Notes: a model not told the origin generated them from the sequence alone. A stretch of DNA of 64,000 bases from an uncultured Desulfomonile sp. (GCA_903952205.1 CAJBEZ010000009.1:42428-106427), one strand, 5' to 3'; shown: positions 35,177-44,755, counted from the first letter of the stretch. Translations and numbers: made by a program.

Positions 35177-36343
35177 ATGATTACAAAAACAGACACAACG
35201 ATTCCTTTCAATAAGCCCTTTATTGCCGGCAACGAACTTGCCTACATTCACGACGCAGTCATCACAAAAGGTCGATTGTCCGGTGGAGGTTCTTTCACTG
35301 AGCGGTGCCATTCGTGGCTGTCTCAAAACCTTGGAAACTGCTTGGCGTTTCTCACAAATTCCTGCACGTCGGCTTTGGAGATGTCGGCGATCATGATCGA
35401 CATTAAACCTGGAGACGAAGTCATCATGCCCTCTTTTACTTTCGTTTCCACTGCAAACGCTTTTGCGCTCAGAGGAGCCAAACCCGTATTTGTTGACATC
35501 CGCAGCGACACTTTAAATATTGATGAGACGCTTATTGCATCCGCAATTACTTCAAGGACCCGGGCGATTGTTCCGGTACATTACGCCGGCGTAGCGTGTG
35601 AGATGGATTCAATCCTCGAAACAGCCGGACAAAGTGGACTTATAGTGATTGAGGACGCCGCCCAGGCGTTGCTATCGACCTACAGGGGCAAATTCCTGGG
35701 AACGATCGGCCACGTTGGATGCCTAAGCTTTCATGAAACCAAAAATATCATCAGTGGAGAAGGTGGAGCGGTCCTAATCAATAACGATTCAGGCAGGGAC
35801 CTCATGGAAAAAGCAGGGGTAATATGGGAGAAGGGTACCAACAGAAGGGCTTTTTTTGAGGGTTCAACCGACAAGTACACATGGATCAGGTTAGGGTCGT
35901 CTTTTCTCCCCAGTGAGATAGGCGCCGCATTCCTGATGGCTCAACTGGAATGCGCCCACACAATTGTTGAAAACCGGCGCACCTTGGCCGACCTTTACTA
36001 TCGGTCTTTGGAACCGCTTCAGAAAGCCGGATTTGTAAGACTGCCGGAAAATCTTTCTGATGACTCAAGCTCCAACGGACACATGTTTTACATTCTCACA
36101 TGCTCCTCAACCGAACGAAGCAGGCTGATCGAGTTCCTTGCCCGGCGCGGCATTTCGGCGCTTTCTCATTATATTCCGCTGCATTCTTCCCCTGCCGGGC
36201 AAAAATATGGTCGTATGGCAGGCCCAATGACTATCACCAATGACATCAGCGAAAGAATACTGAGACTACCGTTGTATCATGAGATGGGACCCAAAGATGT
36301 AGGGGCTGTTTCAGGAGCCATCCATGAGTTCTATCTGGGGTAG
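35177..36343 (+). CDS. DegT/DnrJ/EryC1/StrS aminotransferase, WecE-like
   Basis: 388 residues, the normal length. PLP motifs: TNSCTSALEMSAI, PSFTFVSTANAF, IVIEDAAQA, and SFHETKN with the Schiff-base Lys. DKYTWIRLGSSFLPSEIGAA matches the WecE (TDP-4-keto-6-deoxyglucose transaminase) pattern KYTWxDxGSSYLPSE with Asp replaced by Arg. It would form a 4-amino-4,6-dideoxy sugar. RmlA/B-type genes to supply the keto sugar are not in the window. Belongs with the GT2 and GNAT genes immediately upstream. Confidence 0.87.
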   Translation: MITKTDTTIPFNKPFIAGNELAYIHDAVITKGRLSGGGSFTERCHSWLSQNLGNCLAFLTNSCTSALEMSAIMIDIKPGDEVIMPSFTFVSTANAFALRGAKPVFVDIRSDTLNIDETLIASAITSRTRAIVPVHYAGVACEMDSILETAGQSGLIVIEDAAQALLSTYRGKFLGTIGHVGCLSFHETKNIISGEGGAVLINNDSGRDLMEKAGVIWEKGTNRRAFFEGSTDKYTWIRLGSSFLPSEIGAAFLMAQLECAHTIVENRRTLADLYYRSLEPLQKAGFVRLPENLSDDSSSNGHMFYILTCSSTERSRLIEFLARRGISALSHYIPLHSSPAGQKYGRMAGPMTITNDISERILRLPLYHEMGPKDVGAVSGAIHEFYLG

Positions 36344-36465
36344 GTAAATTCTGTTTGCCGTTTCTTCACGAGAAATATTCATTGTGAATTCAGCAATCAA
36401 TGAAAATGCGGCGCCTTGGTCCCGAGCGCAGCGACCGTATGGGTGTTTCATTACGGTGGAGTGAC

Positions 36466-37032
36466 CTATGCTACAATCTGATTGACGAATTCCGCCGCCT
36501 TGAGTTTTGCGTCCTCAGGCATCTTTTCAGGGGTAGTGCATAACGGCACAAATAGTTTTCCCATCAATTTGGCCTGTGCATAATCGACCAATGCGCTAAA
36601 CTGATCCACGAGGTGTTGCCCGTTGCCCTCAAGCGGCCCTGCGCAAGTGCCCATGAGCGCCACTTTCTTTCCTTCGAGGAGGGATTTATATTTTCCCTCT
36701 CCGATATTGGTTACCAGACAAAAGTGCCGGTCTATTAGAGTCTTTATCTGAGAAGTCCAACTCCAGCAGAACATTGGAGAAGCGTAAATTACTATGTCCG
36801 CAGCCAACATGCGCTGGAAAATCCCCAGTGCGTCATCCTTTTGGGGGCATCCCGGCTCATCGGGTTTTTTCTGGCAGGTGTAGCACTCTATGCAGCCGTT
36901 GATATTGTGTTTGGCTACGTCCACACGATCTACTTCGTGCCCCTGGTTCTTGAGAGCTTCTTCGACCCATCCCAATAATATGGCAGTGTTCCCTTTCTTT
37001 CTAGGGCTTCCAAAAAGTGTAACGATCCTCAT
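36466..37032 (-). CDS. Iron-sulfur flavoprotein / NADPH-dependent FMN reductase
   Basis: 188 residues with a flavodoxin-like fold: FGSPRKKGNTAIL as the FMN phosphate loop and YASPMFCWSWTSQIK. The Cys set CIECYTCQKKPDEPGC (Cx2Cx2Cx7C) is the compact [4Fe-4S] motif of iron-sulfur flavoproteins. Such proteins move electrons between ferredoxin and other carriers in anaerobes. It follows the PanE-like gene by 31 bases on the same strand. Confidence 0.87.
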   Translation of the reverse strand: MRIVTLFGSPRKKGNTAILLGWVEEALKNQGHEVDRVDVAKHNINGCIECYTCQKKPDEPGCPQKDDALGIFQRMLAADIVIYASPMFCWSWTSQIKTLIDRHFCLVTNIGEGKYKSLLEGKKVALMGTCAGPLEGNGQHLVDQFSALVDYAQAKLMGKLFVPLCTTPEKMPEDAKLKAAEFVNQIVA

Positions 37033-37063
37033 CTGTAATTCCTTTCGAGTAAGTGTAATATTC

Positions 37064-37990
37064 TCAACTTTCCCTCTGGGTGTGATCCAGGACTCGGATT
37101 ATACTCAACAAGGTTCGGTTGACGGGTGTCGGGATGCCGTAACTCTCTCCCAAGTCAACCACCTTCCCGGCAAAAACCTCAACCTCGGTCTTGCGTCCTG
37201 CCTCAATATCCTGAAACATCGAGGTCTTACCGTTGGGAGACAGAGTCTTGAGGACAGGATACCAGTTATGGAGGTCTTGCTCCTTCAGGTTTACGCCGGC
37301 ATGCTGCGCCAACACAATGACCTCACGCATCAGTACACTCATCAACTCCTGTGCGTCCAGAGAACTTTGAAATACCCCGTAGTTGGCTCGCATCACCGCA
37401 GACGCCTGGTTGATTCCAACGTTAATCATGAATTTCCACCACAGCATGCGAATCATGTCGGAGGGTATCTCGTAGGCTATTCCTGCCTTCTGAAAAACCT
37501 CTTGCACTCGCAAAACCCGTTCGCTCAGATCTGAATTGTAAGCCTGACCAAAAAAGATTTTACCGGGATTAGTATAAGTGACTGAGTTTCCCTCACGAAC
37601 TGCGTCTATCCCCAGAGCAATCGCATAGAGCACTCTATTCATTCCATAGACGGATCCAAGGTATTCTTCACTGTCAAGCCCGTTCATTACTGATATGATA
37701 GTTGTATGGTCTCCGACCAGTTTTTTCAAATCTGGGACTGCCTCTGCAAGGTTGTGGTTTTTGAGAGCTACGATGATAAGATCGTATGGGTCGCAGGCTT
37801 CATCAGGGTGAACGACGGGAATTAAATAACGTTTCCCGTTGACCACGACCCCTTCTTCCATCAGTCGGTCATAGCGTGAACCTCTGGCGACTAATACCGT
37901 GGGAAAATCGGAGGCGCTGACAAACCTGGATGCATAAGCAGCCCCCATCGCTCCTGCTCCGAGGACGGCGACAGTTTTGATTTCTTTCAC
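37064..37990 (-). CDS. Ketopantoate reductase family (ApbA/PanE-like) oxidoreductase
   Basis: 308 residues. The NADP-binding N-terminus VAVLGAGAMGAAYASRF is typical, followed by KNHNLAEAVPDL and MNGLDSEEYLG, and the helical C-terminal domain with WWKFMINVGINQASAV, the Lys-Asn active-site region of PanE. 2-Dehydropantoate reduction in CoA synthesis is the default role, but bacteria carry paralogues with other 2-oxo acid substrates; no pan genes are nearby. The upstream 177-base gap may hold its promoter. Confidence 0.85.
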   Translation of the reverse strand: MKEIKTVAVLGAGAMGAAYASRFVSASDFPTVLVARGSRYDRLMEEGVVVNGKRYLIPVVHPDEACDPYDLIIVALKNHNLAEAVPDLKKLVGDHTTIISVMNGLDSEEYLGSVYGMNRVLYAIALGIDAVREGNSVTYTNPGKIFFGQAYNSDLSERVLRVQEVFQKAGIAYEIPSDMIRMLWWKFMINVGINQASAVMRANYGVFQSSLDAQELMSVLMREVIVLAQHAGVNLKEQDLHNWYPVLKTLSPNGKTSMFQDIEAGRKTEVEVFAGKVVDLGESYGIPTPVNRTLLSIIRVLDHTQRES

Positions 37991-38167
37991 TTGTCACTCC
38001 AATCCGATTCATTTATTTCATGCCGACCAGCGATTCATCCCATTCATAAAATAGGCCTTAAAAATGCCGATACTCGCATAATTAATATCACAATATAATT
38101 TGAGACGGTAGTTTCAGGGGTGTTGCTGGATCGATAATCCCTTGAGCGCTACCGGCAAGGGGGTGTG

Positions 38168-40969
38168 TCATGTTCTATCCAGAACGCTCCTCACCGTTTT
38201 TAGAAGATGCGTCACGTCGTAAGGCTTGTTGATCCAAGCCCTTACTTTTGTTTCAACAGATTTTTTCCTGACGTCTTGCTCGGGGTAACCACTTGCTATA
38301 ATAACATTTGCCGTAGGATCGAAGCTGAGAATCTCATCCAAACAGTGCAGGCCGTCCATTTTCGGCATGATGAGGTCGAGAATCACCAGTGAGATGTCTT
38401 TGCCTTCTTTGACGTATTTGCTCAATGCTTCCTTGCCGTTCGACACTGCAACTACCGTATATCCCATTTCACTGAAAACTGATTCCAAAAGGCTTAAAAT
38501 AGCCTCGTCATCATCGACGATCATAATTGTCTCTGACCCACCCATTGGCAGCGTGTCAGATGTCTTTATAGGCAATTTCTCTTTTTCGTCCACCGCCGGT
38601 AGAAAGATGTCAAAAGTCGTCCCTGAGCCAAGCTTGCTGTTGCACCTTATGTCCCCACCATGCTGTTTCAGTATGCCATAAACAATCGACAGTCCGAGGC
38701 CGGTCCCTACTCCAGGTCCTTTGGTAGTGAAAAAAGGTTCGAATATGCGCTTAACGGTCTCTTTGTCCATGCCAAACCCGGTATCTGTAACTTGTAGCAA
38801 GACATAGGCTCCTGGATCCAATTCGGCGTGCAAGATATAATGGGCGCCTTCCAGTTTGACGCTCCTGGTTTCAAAGATTATTTTTCCTCCTTTTGGCATG
38901 GCGTCTCTAGCGTTCACCGCCAAATTCATGAGAACTTGTTCTATCTGGACAGGGTCTGCGTATATCTGAGGCAGTTCTTCCGACAGGCGTAGTTCAACCG
39001 TGATAGTTTTAGGAATGGTCCTTGACAGAAGCTTCCGAACTTGCGTTATCCGACCGTTGAGATTTATCGGTCTGGGTTGGGAATCAATTTTGCCGCCTAG
39101 GGCCAACAGACCTCTTGCCAGTTCCGCGCCACTCTTGGAGGCCGTACTTATTCTTGACAGCGCCTCGGCATTTTTATGTTTTATTCCGGGTTCCTTGAGA
39201 AGTAGTTCTGAGTAACCGGATATGACCTGCAACAGGTTGTTGAAATCGTGGGCAATGCCGGCTGAGAGATTACCGATGGCTTCCATCTTCTGCGCCTGAA
39301 ATAGTTGTTCACGTAGTAACGTTTTTTCTTCGTCGGCCCTTTTGCGTTCTGTTACGTCCTGCATTAACCTCAACTGTGACCTGGTTCCGTCATTGTGAAG
39401 TATTGGCGACTGAACAACATGATACCAATGATTGTCGAGCGGATTGAGAAATTCCCAGGTGAGCATTTCAACGCCAAATTGATTTTCTTCATTACAATGG
39501 GCGCATAATTTATCAGGGCACTGAAAAACTTCGGAGCATTTCAGGCCGACAGGATCGTGCCCGACCCAGTCTATCAAACGCTGATTCGCGAATTTAATCT
39601 CATTATCCAAGGAAGACGTATAAATTAACCCGTCAAAAGACTCCACCACTGTTTGGTATTTCGTCTGGGCTTCACGTATGGCAGTTTCCATCATTTTACG
39701 TTCCGTGACGTTCCGGGCTATGCCATGCACCCCTGATGGTTTACCACTTTTCTGAATGATGCGGCTCTTTATTTCGAGCCACACAGGAAGTCCCTCCTTG
39801 GTGCGAGCCAGTACTTCGTATGGTCCGGTCGACTTAACTCCCTTTCTTACTTTGGCCAGAAAATTGTTCTCAACGGTTTCCAGATATTGGGGATCTACAA
39901 TATCACGGTAATTCAGGGTCAGAAATTCTTCGCGGGAATAACCTAGGAGGGTTGTCACTATTTCATTGACAGAGGTGTATGCGCCAGTCAGATCATGGGT
40001 ATATATCATGTCTAGCGCATGGTTGAAAAGCTCCCGATAGCGGGTTTCGCTTTCTTTCAGTGACTCCTGGACCTTTCTTTCATTTGTGACGTTCCTCCCA
40101 CAACCGACTGTTCCGATCATTTCGCCTTCTTCATTCCAGATTGGGCTCTTGTAGACGTCAAGATATAGAAACTCTCCCTTCACATTCCCAAATTCATCAA
40201 AGCGTTGAGGCTTACGACTGCCATGCACTACTTCGTCCGAATTTACGCAGATCTCGCCAAAAGTGTGCCAGCTATCATCATTGGGGTGAGAATGTCTCTC
40301 TCTTTGCACAAAGAACATATCCGTCTTGCCCACTGGTTCTTCAGTGTCGTGTGCAATCAGCAGTCCCTCTGTCACCGAGCGGTTAGCAAAGATAAACCTT
40401 CTCTGCATATCCTTCGCCCAGATCATGTCCGGCACATTGTCGCACATCAGTCTCATCACGGAATAAAGCTCCCTGTACTGTTTTTCACTCTCCCGAAGCG
40501 AATTCTCAGCTTGCTTGGCCTGGGTAACATCCCTGACCACCGCACAGAAATATTCCCTTCCGCGCATACTGAAAGAACTGCGGGATATCTCGACGTCAAA
40601 AAGGGTCCCGTCCTTTTTCTTGTGAACACGATGAGATTTGCTTACACCATACGCCCGAGTCTCAGCATAACTTGAGACCGACGATTCCACATCCGTAGAA
40701 ATGTCGAATGGACTTAGATTCAGGAATTCATCTCTTGTCCAGCCGTAAAGATGAACAGCCGCATCGTTCACTTCAGTAAACTGAAGCGTTTCGACGCCGA
40801 ATATCAATACAGCTTCGCTTATACAGGAAAATAAAGTCCGATATTTTTCTTCGGATTCGCGCAGATCAAGCTCGGAGCCCCTGAGTTCGCTGAGCTCAAT
40901 TGCCGAGTTAGATGCATTGTCATCCGTCCGATCAATTGACCGTCCCTCAACTTTGTCTCGAACGTTCAT
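38168..40969 (-). CDS. Multi-PAS hybrid sensor histidine kinase with receiver domain
   Basis: 933 residues. Four PAS-type domains span roughly 40-155, 165-300, 308-425 and 435-545. HisKA follows with phospho-accepting H574 (GIAHDFNNLL), HATPase has MNLAVNARDAMP, DTGFGM and GTGLGLSIV, and a C-terminal receiver (about 812-930) has D865 (VILDLIMPKMDGL). The HDFNNLLQ form marks the family with few exceptions as a soluble complex-type kinase. No membrane segment, so a cytoplasmic signal is sensed. PAS4 has C478, C484, C489 and C492, which may bind a metal or react to redox. No separate response regulator is adjacent. Confidence 0.93.
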   Translation of the reverse strand: MNVRDKVEGRSIDRTDDNASNSAIELSELRGSELDLRESEEKYRTLFSCISEAVLIFGVETLQFTEVNDAAVHLYGWTRDEFLNLSPFDISTDVESSVSSYAETRAYGVSKSHRVHKKKDGTLFDVEISRSSFSMRGREYFCAVVRDVTQAKQAENSLRESEKQYRELYSVMRLMCDNVPDMIWAKDMQRRFIFANRSVTEGLLIAHDTEEPVGKTDMFFVQRERHSHPNDDSWHTFGEICVNSDEVVHGSRKPQRFDEFGNVKGEFLYLDVYKSPIWNEEGEMIGTVGCGRNVTNERKVQESLKESETRYRELFNHALDMIYTHDLTGAYTSVNEIVTTLLGYSREEFLTLNYRDIVDPQYLETVENNFLAKVRKGVKSTGPYEVLARTKEGLPVWLEIKSRIIQKSGKPSGVHGIARNVTERKMMETAIREAQTKYQTVVESFDGLIYTSSLDNEIKFANQRLIDWVGHDPVGLKCSEVFQCPDKLCAHCNEENQFGVEMLTWEFLNPLDNHWYHVVQSPILHNDGTRSQLRLMQDVTERKRADEEKTLLREQLFQAQKMEAIGNLSAGIAHDFNNLLQVISGYSELLLKEPGIKHKNAEALSRISTASKSGAELARGLLALGGKIDSQPRPINLNGRITQVRKLLSRTIPKTITVELRLSEELPQIYADPVQIEQVLMNLAVNARDAMPKGGKIIFETRSVKLEGAHYILHAELDPGAYVLLQVTDTGFGMDKETVKRIFEPFFTTKGPGVGTGLGLSIVYGILKQHGGDIRCNSKLGSGTTFDIFLPAVDEKEKLPIKTSDTLPMGGSETIMIVDDDEAILSLLESVFSEMGYTVVAVSNGKEALSKYVKEGKDISLVILDLIMPKMDGLHCLDEILSFDPTANVIIASGYPEQDVRKKSVETKVRAWINKPYDVTHLLKTVRSVLDRT

Positions 40970-41412
40970 AAGATTCCCTAGAAAATGCGTCAGTATGAAA
41001 CGATTTTATTAAAATTGATTTTCATTATCATACATTTCCAGGGGGAAATAAATGAAAAACAGATTCGTCTGACATGATGATCGATGTGCTGAGGGTACAG
41101 TCAATTCATTTGGATGCGGTGATTCCGACCAGCTTGCTTACGACTGGCGGTTCAACTTAGGAGGAGACGGTTCAAGAGTGGATAGAACCTTCAAGATCAA
41201 CAATAGGTTAGGGTCCTTAGCCACAATCAGTAGAGCGAAGTTTCAAGCCAAAGGCTCGTCATTAAATGATCCATGACCAGGTTCTCATCACCTGTGTGGG
41301 ACAACCAAATTTTCCCTGAGTTCCGGCCCCTGGTTTGGCTTCTTCCAGCATGGGCCTTTGGGGCATTCCTTAATATCCGACACACAAGTTATAAGTCAAG
41401 TCGTAGAGCGGA
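40970..41412. other. Intergenic region upstream of the hybrid kinase gene
   Basis: A 443-base gap. It holds a Fur-like dyad at 41016-41030 near the kinase start. No gene is supported; a 31-codon GTG frame on the minus strand (41288-41383) is considered but rejected. The rest has no clear repeat or RNA structure. Confidence 0.45.
41016..41030. promoter_or_regulatory. Possible Fur-like box upstream of the hybrid kinase
   Basis: TGATTTTCATTATCA is a near 7-1-7 dyad, resembling TGATAATNATTATCA with two mismatches in 14 positions. It lies 47 bases before the kinase start. AT-rich gaps produce such matches by chance, so confidence is low. Confidence 0.25.
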
Positions 41413-42522
41413 TTATCGCCCTGTATGAGAGATGGCGGCTCCATCGAGCAATTCTTCCAGTTGCTGATTGTTCCTGATTTCCAGACCCAAAGAGTCGCGC
41501 CAGATTCCCTGTGATTCCATGCACAGATAGATCAGGGTATTCGGCCCATGTGACCTGATTCTCCGGGCCAAAGACCTGTATATGGCAATCCTTCTCTGTG
41601 GGCTCAAACGGAATTTGCCATCCAGTCCTGGAGAAAATGAGTCAAAGAAATATCGCAAAGGTCCAAATCGAGCCGTGATGACGTCTTTCAATTTGGGGAC
41701 AAACCGTAGAACGCCCAAGGAAATCCATATTATCGAATCAGGACTTACAGCCGAAAATATTGCGTCTACAGTCTCCCCGTAACCATGTTCCCAGCCTTCG
41801 AACGGCACAATGGGATCGAAGTGAAATCCTACCTTGAAACCTTGAGAAGCGACCCTGGACGCGGCATTTAGTCTTCTCTGCAAACTGGCTGCCCTGATCT
41901 CTTCCGTTTTACTGAAACTGAACGCATTCATTGAAAAACTTACGATAATGTTTCTTGGGTTTTTGAGTTCCAGAAACGGCTCAACATAATCGGACTTCGT
42001 TTTGAACTCCAACGTGGCGTTTGCGCGTCCTGAGAATTCATCGGCAAGAGGTCCGACATAACCGGTAAGAGGTTCCAGCGCCAGTGAATCTGTAAACTCC
42101 CCAGTACAGAACCTGAAAAATTTTTCCGGGGCTTCCCTTGTCAGGAAACTACTGAGTTCTCTCAGCATGTCATCCAGATTCACGTAAACTTCCATGACCG
42201 GGTTATTGAAATACACCTGTAAAGCGCAATAACGACAGTCGATCGGACACCCCTGACCTATATTCAGTATTTTCAGACCGCAACAATTGTATTCCCTGGT
42301 TCCCGGACAAGGCTTCACAAAAGCGCCTCTGTAACGAACGAGCTTCAATATCCTTTTACCGGAGTGGAGAGGGTCCGGTTGGAGATCAATCCTTCCTGCT
42401 TCTTCGGCGATCTCCGAACCAATAAGGATCTTTTCCGCTGAGACTCTAGCCAGAATACTGCGTGTCACAGGAAGATCAACAGCATCGTCTTCAATCCATA
42501 TTTGTTCAACCGGAAATTTCAT
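41413..42522 (-). CDS. Radical SAM protein of the spore photoproduct lyase family
   Basis: 369 residues. The radical SAM cluster is GCPIDCRYC (C92, C96, C99; Cx3Cx2C, as in SplB), preceded by the family signature KPCPGTREYNCCG (70-82). EFTDSLALEPLTGYV and the C-terminal YLCMESQGIW also match the family (CME near the end). Classical SplB repairs the thymine dimer of spores; non-sporulating bacteria carry relatives of unsettled role. The window gives no sporulation genes. A small acidic ORF and a ParB-like gene lie just upstream. Confidence 0.88.
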   Translation of the reverse strand: MKFPVEQIWIEDDAVDLPVTRSILARVSAEKILIGSEIAEEAGRIDLQPDPLHSGKRILKLVRYRGAFVKPCPGTREYNCCGLKILNIGQGCPIDCRYCALQVYFNNPVMEVYVNLDDMLRELSSFLTREAPEKFFRFCTGEFTDSLALEPLTGYVGPLADEFSGRANATLEFKTKSDYVEPFLELKNPRNIIVSFSMNAFSFSKTEEIRAASLQRRLNAASRVASQGFKVGFHFDPIVPFEGWEHGYGETVDAIFSAVSPDSIIWISLGVLRFVPKLKDVITARFGPLRYFFDSFSPGLDGKFRLSPQRRIAIYRSLARRIRSHGPNTLIYLCMESQGIWRDSLGLEIRNNQQLEELLDGAAISHTGR

Positions 42523-42656
42523 TTTTGTCGAAATATTGCGCCATGGAAAGTATTTTCAGTCTGGATATTTGAACGGCCAATGGACAAATACAAAGCGCTG
42601 TTATATTTTTCTACCATAAACGTTGGAAAAAATCAGAAATGCTTGAGGAATCTGAA

Positions 42657-42812
42657 ATGGTTAACGAAAAAAAAGAAGAAAAATACGTCGATGATCAGGG
42701 TGGCTCGAATCAGCCCGTCATGCCCGAGGTAAAAGATGAAGAATTGACATCAATAGTTCAGATTGACGATAGCGAGCTTCCACAAAGTATTAAAGACAAA
42801 TTCAAAGACTAA
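42657..42812 (+). CDS. Small acidic hypothetical protein (51 aa)
   Basis: ATG 42657 with GAGGA about 7 bases upstream; an ATG at 42639 would add six residues. The product (MVNEKKEEKYVDDQGG...DKFKD) is highly charged, with Glu/Asp/Lys over most of its length and no Cys or hydrophobic segment, so it would be disordered. It lies between two minus-strand genes (SPL family and ParB-like). Too short for family recognition; the ribosome site and clean codon pattern favour a real gene. Confidence 0.5.
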   Translation: MVNEKKEEKYVDDQGGSNQPVMPEVKDEELTSIVQIDDSELPQSIKDKFKD

Positions 42813-42836
42813 TCATTCTTTCAGGTATGAAATTTC

Positions 42837-43778
42837 CTATTCAAGTCTGCGGGCTACATCGGCAAGTTCCTGGACATGCGCACGTGAACGCACACGAATT
42901 TCAACGTAGACCGAATCATCCTCAAAGGATTGGGAAGGCCGCAGACTGACGTTCCCTGGTGGGTTCAAATCTTTTACCCATTCGTCGAAGTTTTTACGGT
43001 CACGACTGATTTCCGGGAATTTCCATCTTCTAACAAGGTCTCTGACCAACGCTGCCTTTTCAGTCAGGCCTATGCCCGTGTCATCAAGCAGTAGCCTAAC
43101 TTCGGGCCGTCCAAGCAAATCGCTGATTGACTCTTTCCAGTAAACAGATAGGTCGAACAATTGCGAAATCAGCTCAAAGGCCTTGTTGGAATTAAGAGCC
43201 AGTTGGGAAATCAATTCAAAAAGAATTTCCCGTTGATTAACCTGCATTTCCGCAAGGATAACAGCGCTTTTTTCATTGATCTTTCCACATGAAAGGGCTT
43301 TGAGGATATGATATTCCAGTCCGCCGATCTTTTTGAGCCTTTCTAGAGAAGGCCCTATGGGGGCAGTGTTCAGGGCTGGAAATACAGATTGGACCAAGGT
43401 TTGGACCGGAAATAATTCGAGGAGTCTTGAGATTACATAAGCTCTTACACCTGAGTCCTTCCTTATCCTGTCAAGGTTGTCCCAATAGGCGACAAGAAAA
43501 GCCTGGTCGTCACTTAGGCTTGGGGGCGCCACTTTAACTTCGATCATGTAGGAACCGCCCAAGTCTCTTAACGATTCTATTCTTCGTCTTCCCAATACAG
43601 GGACCAATAATCCGTTCAAGGTTTGTTTTACCAAGGGTGGATTGAGAATTCCGACGTTCTGGATCGACACGGCCATGGGAGCCAAAGACTCAAACGAGGG
43701 GATGAAGAAATCCCTGTTATTGAGGTCTATCTGTTCCGGATTAATTTTGATTATCTTGATATTTTCGTGTGAGAGCAT
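42837..43778 (-). CDS. Orphan ParB-like (ParB/Srx fold) protein
   Basis: 313 residues. The N-terminal ParB-like segment is INPEQIDLNN, SIQNVGILNPPLV, LVPVLGRRRIESLRDLGG and EVKVAPPS, with a GRRR motif in place of the CTP-binding GxRRxxA of true ParB. The remainder is helical and lacks a clear ParB KorB-type HTH, and no parA is nearby. The start overlaps the end of the GT2 gene by 38 bases. Possibly a regulator or DNA/nucleotide-binding protein; the chromosome partition role is unlikely. Confidence 0.75.
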   Translation of the reverse strand: MLSHENIKIIKINPEQIDLNNRDFFIPSFESLAPMAVSIQNVGILNPPLVKQTLNGLLVPVLGRRRIESLRDLGGSYMIEVKVAPPSLSDDQAFLVAYWDNLDRIRKDSGVRAYVISRLLELFPVQTLVQSVFPALNTAPIGPSLERLKKIGGLEYHILKALSCGKINEKSAVILAEMQVNQREILFELISQLALNSNKAFELISQLFDLSVYWKESISDLLGRPEVRLLLDDTGIGLTEKAALVRDLVRRWKFPEISRDRKNFDEWVKDLNPPGNVSLRPSQSFEDDSVYVEIRVRSRAHVQELADVARRLE

Positions 43779-44574
43779 GATATCGCTCAGCTTCTTCCTG
43801 TTTTCCTCTTTTTACAAGGCCCTTGGCCATTACTTCGCATTTTCGAATTAACTCTCTCACCGCCGCATCTCTGTAATGGGCCGGCAAATTAGGGTCTTTA
43901 AGAATTTTGGTAATCGCTTCGATTCTGTATCGATCTATGGCTGGGACTATTCTGGACAGTTGGTCCTCACGATCTCCATGTTTTATAATAAGCGGCTCGT
44001 CAATAAACTTCACAGAATTATATGCGGTGATTCTCAGCCACAAATCGTAATCCTCCGCAGCCGGGAGGCTCTCATCAAAATAGCCGGTTTCATTTAATAG
44101 AATCCTGGTCATGATAACGGCCGATGGGCTTATCAGGCATCTCTCCAGCGCCCTCTCGAAAAAATAGCCCCCCTGTTTCCTGTGAATTTCCTTTTGGATA
44201 ACTGTCTTTCCATGCCTTAGCCATAGTTCGTCGGAGTGACAAATGAAATGCCGGTCTCTTGATTCACAAAGTTTTACCTGTTTTTCGAGTTTGTCTTCAC
44301 GCCATTCATCGTCAGAATCCAGAAATGCCACCAACTTACCCGTCGATTCGAGAATACCCCTGTTGCGCGCCGCTGAAACCCCCTTATGGCTCTGAATTAT
44401 GTACCTAATTGTACCGGTAAGTGAAGTGACCAGATCTTTGGTATGATCTGTGGACCCGTCGTCTACCACGATGAGTTCAAAATCCCCAAAGGTCTGACCG
44501 AGGACCGAACCTATCGCCCTTGACAAAACATCTCCCCTGTTGAACGTCGGAATGATTACACTGACGAACGCCAT
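43741..44574 (-). CDS. Glycosyltransferase family 2
   Basis: 277 residues. FVSVIIPTFNRGDVLSRAI, VVDDGSTDHT, HKGVSAARNRGI and LDSDDEW are GT2 motifs. LPAAEDYDLWLRI holds the catalytic base region (ED). No membrane segment, so it likely works at the inner face of the membrane in cell-surface glycan synthesis. No other polysaccharide genes adjoin except in the neighbouring lipid A region. It overlaps the ParB-like gene. Confidence 0.88.
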   Translation of the reverse strand: MAFVSVIIPTFNRGDVLSRAIGSVLGQTFGDFELIVVDDGSTDHTKDLVTSLTGTIRYIIQSHKGVSAARNRGILESTGKLVAFLDSDDEWREDKLEKQVKLCESRDRHFICHSDELWLRHGKTVIQKEIHRKQGGYFFERALERCLISPSAVIMTRILLNETGYFDESLPAAEDYDLWLRITAYNSVKFIDEPLIIKHGDREDQLSRIVPAIDRYRIEAITKILKDPNLPAHYRDAAVRELIRKCEVMAKGLVKRGKQEEAERYHALTRKYQDNQN

Positions 44575-44755
44575 TCTTTGACCATACTAATTCACGGGGA
44601 TCAGCGAGACCATACTGAGGATAGCCATCAAGCGCTACCCTTTTCTGTAATCTCGAGTGAACCGGGCCATAGTTTTCTTATTGTAATGGGCTGATGCTAG
44701 GGTCTACTGTCAACTGCTTATATTGTTGTTCTAATTCAACAAACTTGCAATACTA

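Noticed and set aside
41288..41383. 31-codon GTG frame on the minus strand with two Cys
   Set aside because: No ribosome site, short, and ends in double TGA; no support beyond being open.
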